Origin: a virus
Virus record (IMG/VR): IMGVR_UViG_3300046820_000060
Location: 1-33,656 of that record
DNA: 33,656 nucleotides
Reading direction: 5' to 3' (one strand)
Position 1 is the stretch's first letter, and each line of letters starts with the position of its first letter. Made by a program: the position numbers and the translations under genes. Below the pieces are notes generated by a model. The model saw nothing but the letters and a program-made list of their open reading frames with translations, made no database searches and was not told the origin of the DNA. Positions 29,160 to 33,656 of this stretch are shown piece after piece.

Positions 29160-30634
29160 CTCTTACCCGATGGGACTGCATCGAGCCTCATCACCCCAAT
29201 GCGCCAGTCAGCCAACACCGCACCAGTAACTTTCACATTGACCTGGCGCGCTGCAAATCTGACATCAGTTGGATTGGCTGCCGTATATGGACCAAATGTG
29301 GATTGCGTGCCAGTTGGGTAATTGCGGGTTTTAAATGAAACCACAGCCTCACCCAGCGTTTGCTCGTCTGGAACAACTTCCCGCACACTCATAATGTTGT
29401 CGCCATTGCCCAACTGCACTGGGCCAGACTCAGCGTAAACGCTGGCGCTGTCATAAGAAAAGCCAACCTCATGCTCATAGACATAGCCATCAGTGGACAC
29501 GGCCATTGGGTTGCTAAACACACCAGCATCAGTGCCGGCAGTTCTGGCCAATAAGCCTATGTTCCAGTGGTTTTCTCTGTAGTTATAGGTGACATAGCTG
29601 TCATTCTCATTGCTTCCACTGCTTGGGTAATACCACCAAATCTCACCATATTGGCTGTTGTGGACCGCATAGACTTTGGATGATTGGTTGAAGTTGATAT
29701 TGCCAAACACATAGTCGGACACATCACTTGGCAGTGGTTTTACATATCCGTCATATATCCAAAAGCCTGATTTGCTCATCCAAATGGCAGCAGTGTCAAT
29801 GGCCGCCACAGACTGGGCTGAGATCAATCCGCAGCCACTGCCGGCCTTCTCAAAGCCATAGACGAATGGCGCGCCAACATACTGGGCCGTGTGGACATCC
29901 ACATCGGTAAACAGCAAGTTGATACCCTTAACACGCTTGCCAGCAATCAGAGTGCCAGGTGTGGCCAGCTCAAAGTCGCCTGCCTGGTTGTCGCCTGCCG
30001 GTGTCCAAACTGTATTGTTCTCCTGGTCGCACCACTGGACCTTCCTTGGATTGCCACCAGCGCCAAGTGCAAACATGATGCGCTCGGCTGTGACAAGCAC
30101 CGCCTTGTTGCTCGTTGGCGCATTGGTAATGACAGCTGCGAGTGTGGGGGTTGTGAAACCCAGTTGCCACTCATAGAGCTTGCCATCGGCATTGGAGCAA
30201 ACAATCAAATACTCACCCCATGTGTCCATGGACCATGTAGTGGCCGGAGTGACATTGCCTGTGTCTGGGCGTGCTGTGCCATAGCTGAAATTGCCATAAG
30301 TGCTGTACCCATAGCCAGTCTTAAGGACAGCATTAGCAGAGCCGGCAGTGAACCCGCTTGGCGTGATTTCTTTGATCGTGCCAGATTCGTTCATGGCATA
30401 CAGCTTGGTATGCGTGCCAATGCCAGTAAATCGTGTGGCGCTGTTGTCGCGCCAGCTCAAGAACCCTCGGCACATTCCGCTGATTTGGGTCGATGAGCGC
30501 TTTCTCCAGCCACCCATGGGCCGCAAAGTGTTCTCGTACCAGCGCACCAAGTTTGCATCAAACCATCGGCCTGCTGCCTGATATTCAGTGCCATTGCGGT
30601 AAATGCCTGGAGGTAATTTGAGTGGTATGTACAT
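29156..30634 (-). CDS. Tail nozzle/stabilisation-like beta-propeller protein
   Basis: 492 residues. The N-terminus PPGIYRNGTEYQAAGRWFDA with NLVRWYENTLRPMGGWRKRS is found in podovirus tail proteins that seal the head (P22 gp10-like DNA stabilisation protein or nozzle). Repeated W/Y/G blocks (MDTWGEYLIVCSNADGKLYE, IWMSKSGFWIYDG, GEIWWYYPS) suggest a beta-propeller. An adaptor of SU10 type is encoded elsewhere and would contact it. No strong ribosome site; it starts 2 bases after the stop of the upstream gene. Confidence 0.75.
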   Translation of the reverse strand: MYIPLKLPPGIYRNGTEYQAAGRWFDANLVRWYENTLRPMGGWRKRSSTQISGMCRGFLSWRDNSATRFTGIGTHTKLYAMNESGTIKEITPSGFTAGSANAVLKTGYGYSTYGNFSYGTARPDTGNVTPATTWSMDTWGEYLIVCSNADGKLYEWQLGFTTPTLAAVITNAPTSNKAVLVTAERIMFALGAGGNPRKVQWCDQENNTVWTPAGDNQAGDFELATPGTLIAGKRVKGINLLFTDVDVHTAQYVGAPFVYGFEKAGSGCGLISAQSVAAIDTAAIWMSKSGFWIYDGYVKPLPSDVSDYVFGNINFNQSSKVYAVHNSQYGEIWWYYPSSGSNENDSYVTYNYRENHWNIGLLARTAGTDAGVFSNPMAVSTDGYVYEHEVGFSYDSASVYAESGPVQLGNGDNIMSVREVVPDEQTLGEAVVSFKTRNYPTGTQSTFGPYTAANPTDVRFAARQVNVKVTGAVLADWRIGVMRLDAVPSGKR

Positions 30635-30636
30635 GG

Positions 30637-31284
30637 CTATATTGTTGGTAAGTTGGACACAAAGCTCATTGTCGCAATAAGTGATGCCGTTGACGGGTAA
30701 TTTCCTGATGCAGCATAAGCCTGGATGCTGATTGCAGTGTTCTCAGTTTCCCACCAAAGCTCAACATAACTATTTGCATTTAAGCTCAAAAAGTAATTCC
30801 ATCCGACCAATGCATGGCCATTAATAGAGCCATGCTTGCTTGGAATTGAAATAAAGCCAGTCGATCCAGTCACCACAGTCCCATTGATCTTGAGCCAGAC
30901 CCGCACATCATGGTCCTGTGAGTCTGTATTCTCAAACTGGCCAGACCATTGCAGATTCCAAATGCCACCATCAGCCACTGTGATGCGTGAATTGCTTGCG
31001 ACACTCACGCCATTGGCGTAGTCGACAGTATTCAGTGTCATGGCATAGGCCGTGTTGGCCGCTGCCGCTGTTTGGTCAATTGTGCTTTGAAAAGCCCCAT
31101 AGGGGTTATTCATAAACTTGCCACCGCGTGGTCCAAACAAAGACCCCAGCACTGTTGTCACTTTTCTAAAGTAACCATTCAAAGCGCTGTAATTCTCATT
31201 CAAGTGCCTGCGCTCATACGCTTCTGGGGGGAAACCCAGACTCGGTATGGATGGGGACTCTAATTGTTGCTTGACATTGGCCAT
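30637..31284 (-). CDS. Virion protein with jelly-roll (C1q/TNF-like) domain
   Basis: 215 residues. N-terminal part MANVKQQLESPSIPSLGFPP and YFRKVTTVLGSLFGPRGG, then about 150 residues with TLNTVDYANGVSVASNSRIT, GGIWNLQWSGQFEN, WLKINGTVVTGST and SYVELWWETENTAISIQAY, a pattern of beta strands like phage C1q/TNF-like receptor-binding or head/tail decoration domains. It follows the endolysin gene and precedes the nozzle-like gene. The exact virion place is unknown. Confidence 0.72.
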   Translation of the reverse strand: MANVKQQLESPSIPSLGFPPEAYERRHLNENYSALNGYFRKVTTVLGSLFGPRGGKFMNNPYGAFQSTIDQTAAAANTAYAMTLNTVDYANGVSVASNSRITVADGGIWNLQWSGQFENTDSQDHDVRVWLKINGTVVTGSTGFISIPSKHGSINGHALVGWNYFLSLNANSYVELWWETENTAISIQAYAASGNYPSTASLIATMSFVSNLPTI

Positions 31285-31290
31285 GTCTAA

Positions 31291-31884
31291 TTATGTCAGG
31301 ACAGACAGCGCATGGTTGATATGTTTGATCCTGTCATCTAAGCCAATAAAGCCGCCATTGATCTTTTTGGTCATGGTCCGGTAGTCCTGGTTGTCTGCAT
31401 ACTGGTTGAGCTTGTGGGTGCTCCAAAACCAGCCGGCAGTCAGCGCAGCATACTGGGGCGTGGCCACCAGCTCCGGTTGCATGATCAGGTCCACGCCAAG
31501 GGCTTTACCGGCATGGTGGTAGTTGGCTGACCCTGTGAGCTGTATGCAGCCACGGCCTCGGAATCTGTAGCCATCACCACTTGCCTCATCCCTGTTGCCC
31601 ATTCGGCTGCTGTAGACAGTGTTTGCAATGAGCTTTGGATTCCTGGCACACATCTGAGCCTTGGCAGCGTCAAAGCGCTTAGGCCAGAGCTTTTGCAAAG
31701 CCTCGGCCCTGTAATTTAAGTTCTCTTCAAGTATTCTGAAATTGCCACACTCATGGCCACACTGGCCAATAAATGCAGCCTGGCGCAATGGCGTTGAAAT
31801 GTCGAATCTTTCAAATGTGGCATTGAGTGCATCGACCCATTCTGGACCAATGTGCAGCCGTGCCAGTTGCTCACTATTGACCAT
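31291..31884 (-). CDS. Endolysin, glycoside hydrolase family 19 (chitinase-like lysozyme)
   Basis: 197 residues. AAFIGQCGHECGNF (residues 36-49) carries the first catalytic Glu (Glu45) after H, and LEENLNYRAEAL (52-63) the region of the second acid. YRFRGRGCIQLTGSANY (106-122) is the GH19 hallmark. AGWFWSTHKLNQYADN follows and a KKINGGFIGLDDR end is typical of phage GH19 endolysins. No signal peptide is seen, so a holin should release it. Excellent GAGGAG site. It overlaps the Rz gene end by 11 bases. Confidence 0.93.
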   Translation of the reverse strand: MVNSEQLARLHIGPEWVDALNATFERFDISTPLRQAAFIGQCGHECGNFRILEENLNYRAEALQKLWPKRFDAAKAQMCARNPKLIANTVYSSRMGNRDEASGDGYRFRGRGCIQLTGSANYHHAGKALGVDLIMQPELVATPQYAALTAGWFWSTHKLNQYADNQDYRTMTKKINGGFIGLDDRIKHINHALSVLT

Positions 31885-32350
31885 TGACTATGCTCCTCAC
31901 TTCGTTGTAGGCGCTGACGCAGGCGTTGAGCTTGGTGATGGCTTTGTCTCCTTCGGCTGCGAGGTCGATAAGAGTTGCAATAGTCTGTCGCTCAAGTTCG
32001 CTTGCATCGGCTTGCTCGGGTCTGATATCTCCAGTGGGAGCGCTGGCACTTGCACTGGCTTGTGGACAACTTGGGGCTGGGAGGCGCAGCCGGCCAGTGC
32101 GAGCAAGCTCATGCATAGCAGACTGTTTCTTGACAATATCATCTTGGGCCTTTCTAAGTTTTGCTTCCTGATCTTGTAACTTCTCGCCAAGCTCTTGTTC
32201 TTTGGCTCGGGCCTCATCATTCTTTTTGGCAATGGCAATCTTCATATCATTGTCCCTGTCTTGCCAACCAAAGTGATACCCGCCTCGGTAAGTACCAAAC
32301 AAGGTTATGCACAGACCAACCAAAATCCATGGAAGTGGGATTCCAAACAT
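31874..32350 (-). CDS. Rz-like inner-membrane spanin
   Basis: 158 residues. An N-terminal anchor (MFGIPLPWILVGLCITLFGT, then YRGGYHFG) is followed by a charged coiled coil (residues about 32-85, rich in Lys/Glu/Gln) and a C-terminal part with further helices. This is the i-spanin layout. It pairs in the periplasm with the Rz1-like lipoprotein encoded inside it in another frame, and disrupts the outer membrane at lysis. GGAG precedes the start, which overlaps the holin-like gene stop (TAATG). Confidence 0.85.
   Translation of the reverse strand: MFGIPLPWILVGLCITLFGTYRGGYHFGWQDRDNDMKIAIAKKNDEARAKEQELGEKLQDQEAKLRKAQDDIVKKQSAMHELARTGRLRLPAPSCPQASASASAPTGDIRPEQADASELERQTIATLIDLAAEGDKAITKLNACVSAYNEVRSIVNGQ
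31897..32142 (-). CDS. Rz1-like outer-membrane lipoprotein spanin, nested in Rz
   Basis: 81 residues in a different frame, wholly within the Rz-like gene. MILSRNSLLCMSLLALAGC is a lipoprotein signal with lipobox L-A-G-C; the mature part is Pro/Ser-rich (VVHKPVQVPALPLEIS, KPSPSSTPASAPTTK), typical for Rz1. The start has AAGG 6 bases upstream; longer upstream forms lack such a site. Nested spanin genes are established in many phages of Gram-negative hosts. Confidence 0.87.
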   Translation of the reverse strand: MILSRNSLLCMSLLALAGCASQPQVVHKPVQVPALPLEISDPSKPMQANLSDRLLQLLSTSQPKETKPSPSSTPASAPTTK

Positions 32351-32910
32351 TATTGTGACTCCTGCCTGGCTGCGGCCAGCTGCACACGCTCATGGTCATC
32401 CTCAAGATGGTCCGGTGGCGTGTCTGGTGGTGGGCCAGGTGTCCATGACTCATCAAGCTCTGGATTGGTCCATGTTGGCATCGCACCAAATGGCTGACCT
32501 GGCAGTCCATTGCTGCTAGGTGTAAAGCCATGGTTGTTTGAGTATCCAGTCGTGGGGCTTAAGTATCCGGTGGGATATCCACCCGCCATGGGTTGCATCA
32601 TCATGGGCTGCATTGGTGGCTGAATTGGTGGTGGTGCGCCAAAAGCCTTTGCAGCAGACCCGACAGCCTTTTTACCCATCACCGCACCAATGCCGCCAAC
32701 AATCAGCAGCACGATGTCGTTCAGCATCTTTGTGTATGCCTGGTCAATTGGCGCCATGGACTTGATGGGCTGAGTGACAAAAGTCACAGAGTACAAAAGC
32801 GCCACCACAATGAAGCAAAGAATGCAAGTGACTGAAATCACCACAAAGCCCCAGACTCTGACCTCGATCTCGTCAGGGGTTAGATTTGGCTTCTGGTTGC
32901 TGTGTTGCAT
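32350..32910 (-). CDS. Two-helix membrane protein, holin-like
   Basis: 186 residues from the ATG with GGAG 10 bases upstream; 29 further open codons overlap the lipoprotein gene. Two transmembrane helices are clear, at about 19-45 (WGFVVISVTCILCFIVVALL) and 62-79 (MLNDIVLLIVGGIGAVMG), followed by a K-K-A and a Pro/Met/Gly/Asn-rich tail of about 100 residues. The gene lies between membrane proteins and Rz/endolysin, so a holin role is plausible. The long disordered cytoplasmic tail is unusual for a holin. Confidence 0.65.
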   Translation of the reverse strand: MQHSNQKPNLTPDEIEVRVWGFVVISVTCILCFIVVALLYSVTFVTQPIKSMAPIDQAYTKMLNDIVLLIVGGIGAVMGKKAVGSAAKAFGAPPPIQPPMQPMMMQPMAGGYPTGYLSPTTGYSNNHGFTPSSNGLPGQPFGAMPTWTNPELDESWTPGPPPDTPPDHLEDDHERVQLAAARQESQ

Positions 32911-33079
32911 TGACTTGTTTCTCCAAGATTGGTGCGACCAGATACTCTGGACACTGCTGAGTGAATAGACACTTTGGCTTTTGGCACTCTGGTGCATGAA
33001 AGTGGTCAGGATTCTGGCACTTGTACCGGTAGCGGTCTTCGCAGCCAGTCAGCAGCAACAGAAGCAGTAAATATTTCAT
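32873..33079 (-). CDS. Cysteine-rich small lipoprotein
   Basis: 68 residues. MKYLLLLLLLTGCEDRYRY has a lipobox (L-T-G-C), so the mature protein begins at Cys13 with E-D-R. The mature part contains four more Cys: KCQNPDHFHAPECQKPKCLF, then QQCPEYLVAPILEKQV. A small lipoprotein of this kind occurs in lysis or superinfection-type modules of other phages. Disulphide formation in the periplasm is likely. The start forms an ATGA overlap with the upstream gene. The function is unknown; outer-membrane receptor blocking is a possibility. Confidence 0.72.
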   Translation of the reverse strand: MKYLLLLLLLTGCEDRYRYKCQNPDHFHAPECQKPKCLFTQQCPEYLVAPILEKQVNATQQPEAKSNP

Positions 33080-33231
33080 TTGCCCAATCCTATTCTACCA
33101 AGCAGTAGATTGACGATCCGGTCCGACAAGTCATCAGGCAAGAACTTCAAAAAGCCTAGAAACCACCACGCCACCAACATATAAATGAAGACCTTTAGAA
33201 ACATATCAAATTGTTTCTGGTACTCGTTCAT
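33076..33231 (-). CDS. 51-residue single-helix membrane protein
   Basis: MNEYQKQFDMFLKVFIYMLV, a W-W-F-L-G-F-L-K-F membrane end, then a DDLSDRIVNLLLGRIG tail. One transmembrane helix at about 11-30. It is tied by exact ATGA overlaps to both neighbours. It may be a small holin, antiholin or envelope protein; it is not recognised further. Confidence 0.65.
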   Translation of the reverse strand: MNEYQKQFDMFLKVFIYMLVAWWFLGFLKFLPDDLSDRIVNLLLGRIGLGK

Positions 33232-33656
33232 CTTCCGCACCCGCCTTTAGGACAAAGACTCATCAATTCGTTGATTCCAATAAAGACGAGAAGCAAAACA
33301 AAAGCAATGCCACCAATAATGATTGCCCACTCTTGCATTTCTTCCTCTCGCTCTTTGGCTTTCTTTTCCTCGGCTCTTAACGCTGCCACTTCCTTGGCAT
33401 CATCTCTGTCCATTTCAGCTTGTCTAGCTTTAATCTTGTTCCAGACATCTATCTTGCCAGTAACCATGAATAGCTGTTTTAACTCCTCCTCAAACGCTCT
33501 GGCTTGTTCTAGTGCCATCTCGATTTGAAGCGCAGTACCCATGTTAGAACCCTTCTTAGAGTTCTTGGCTTGAAGCATTGCCTTAGTTGCTTGACTCTTA
33601 GCGTCAAACATCTTGCCTAGCATGGGCGCTAGAGAGCCTAAATCATTGGCGACCTT
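33228..33656 (-). CDS. Coiled-coil protein with C-terminal membrane anchor, 5' end outside window
   Basis: 142 residues visible, the frame being open to the right edge. The ATG at 33623 has no ribosome site, so the real start is likely outside. SQATKAMLQAKNSKKGSNMG is followed by a long Glu/Ala/Lys coiled coil (LQIEMALEQARAFEEELKQL; RDDAKEVAALRAEEKKAKER) and a transmembrane segment (WAIIIGGIAFVLLLVFIGIN) with a short tail ELMSLCPKGGCGR. No family recognised. It precedes the lysis-type membrane genes with an ATGA overlap. Confidence 0.65.
   Translation of the reverse strand, partial: KVANDLGSLAPMLGKMFDAKSQATKAMLQAKNSKKGSNMGTALQIEMALEQARAFEEELKQLFMVTGKIDVWNKIKARQAEMDRDDAKEVAALRAEEKKAKEREEEMQEWAIIIGGIAFVLLLVFIGINELMSLCPKGGCGR

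Noticed and set aside
1-33656. Integrase, attachment site or prophage boundary
   Set aside because: No tyrosine or serine recombinase motifs and no tRNA gene or flanking repeat seen; the small HTH protein alone does not show lysogeny.
1-33656. Window as a complete circular genome
   Set aside because: Both edges lie inside open genes (tail fibre at the left, coiled-coil protein at the right) whose frames do not obviously join, and I see no matching terminal sequence.

Overview
The window is part of a tailed double-stranded DNA bacteriophage genome and is almost completely packed with genes. Three features indicate a short-tailed (podovirus-type) virion: a capsid protein of the SU10 (DUF5309) type, a large portal, and a head-to-tail adaptor followed by nozzle-like and ejection-type proteins. 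I see no tape-measure, tail-tube or baseplate genes. The lysis genes include a nested Rz/Rz1 spanin pair with a lipobox, so the host should be Gram-negative. I see no integrase, tRNA or CRISPR array. No DNA or RNA polymerase is visible, so these come either from the host or from the part of the genome outside the window. Both ends of the window cut through genes.

Layout. Nearly everything from 1 to 18171 and from 20324 to 33656 is read on the minus strand. A small rightward early block (18293-20394) sits between them. Reading the minus strand downward from the right edge: a lysis/membrane cassette (33656-31291: coiled-coil membrane protein, small membrane proteins, lipoprotein, holin-like protein, Rz/Rz1, GH19 endolysin); then virion proteins (31284-20324: jelly-roll-like protein, tail nozzle-like protein, GNAT-like small protein, and six large or repetitive internal-virion/ejection-type proteins). 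After the early block the minus strand continues with replication genes (SNF2 helicase, Cas4-like DUF2800 nuclease, prim-pol/helicase, Cys-rich protein, VRR-NUC nuclease). These are followed by the packaging and head genes: small terminase, a string of microproteins, large terminase, two paralogous small proteins, small basic and cysteine-rich proteins, portal, scaffold and capsid. A strong intrinsic terminator follows the capsid gene. Beyond it lie a small protein, a glycosyltransferase, the adaptor and tail-fibre-type genes.

Replication and control. The most interesting part is the noncoding DNA around the replication genes. Directly downstream of the prim-pol gene (13431-13666) there are three perfect TTATCCACA DnaA boxes, six copies of an 11-bp repeat (TTCCG-N-ATTAG), a perfect 22-bp palindrome made of two of them, and two long inverted repeats. 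This is the architecture of an iteron-type replication origin. A second cluster of five DnaA-box-like sites, with an AT-rich tract and a run of nine G, lies at about 12000-12206, between the small and large terminase genes. The DUF2815 single-strand-binding protein and the SNF2 helicase start from overlapping divergent promoters near 18200-18240. A small HTH repressor (18839-19042) faces away from the early block.

Many adjacent genes share 4-base ATGA overlaps. These were used to set starts and to recover small genes at 8121, 11618, 11776 and 33076; a TTG-started gene at 19250 was recovered the same way. Functional names rest on motif recognition by eye, with no database search. Genes listed as uncharacterised were not recognised.
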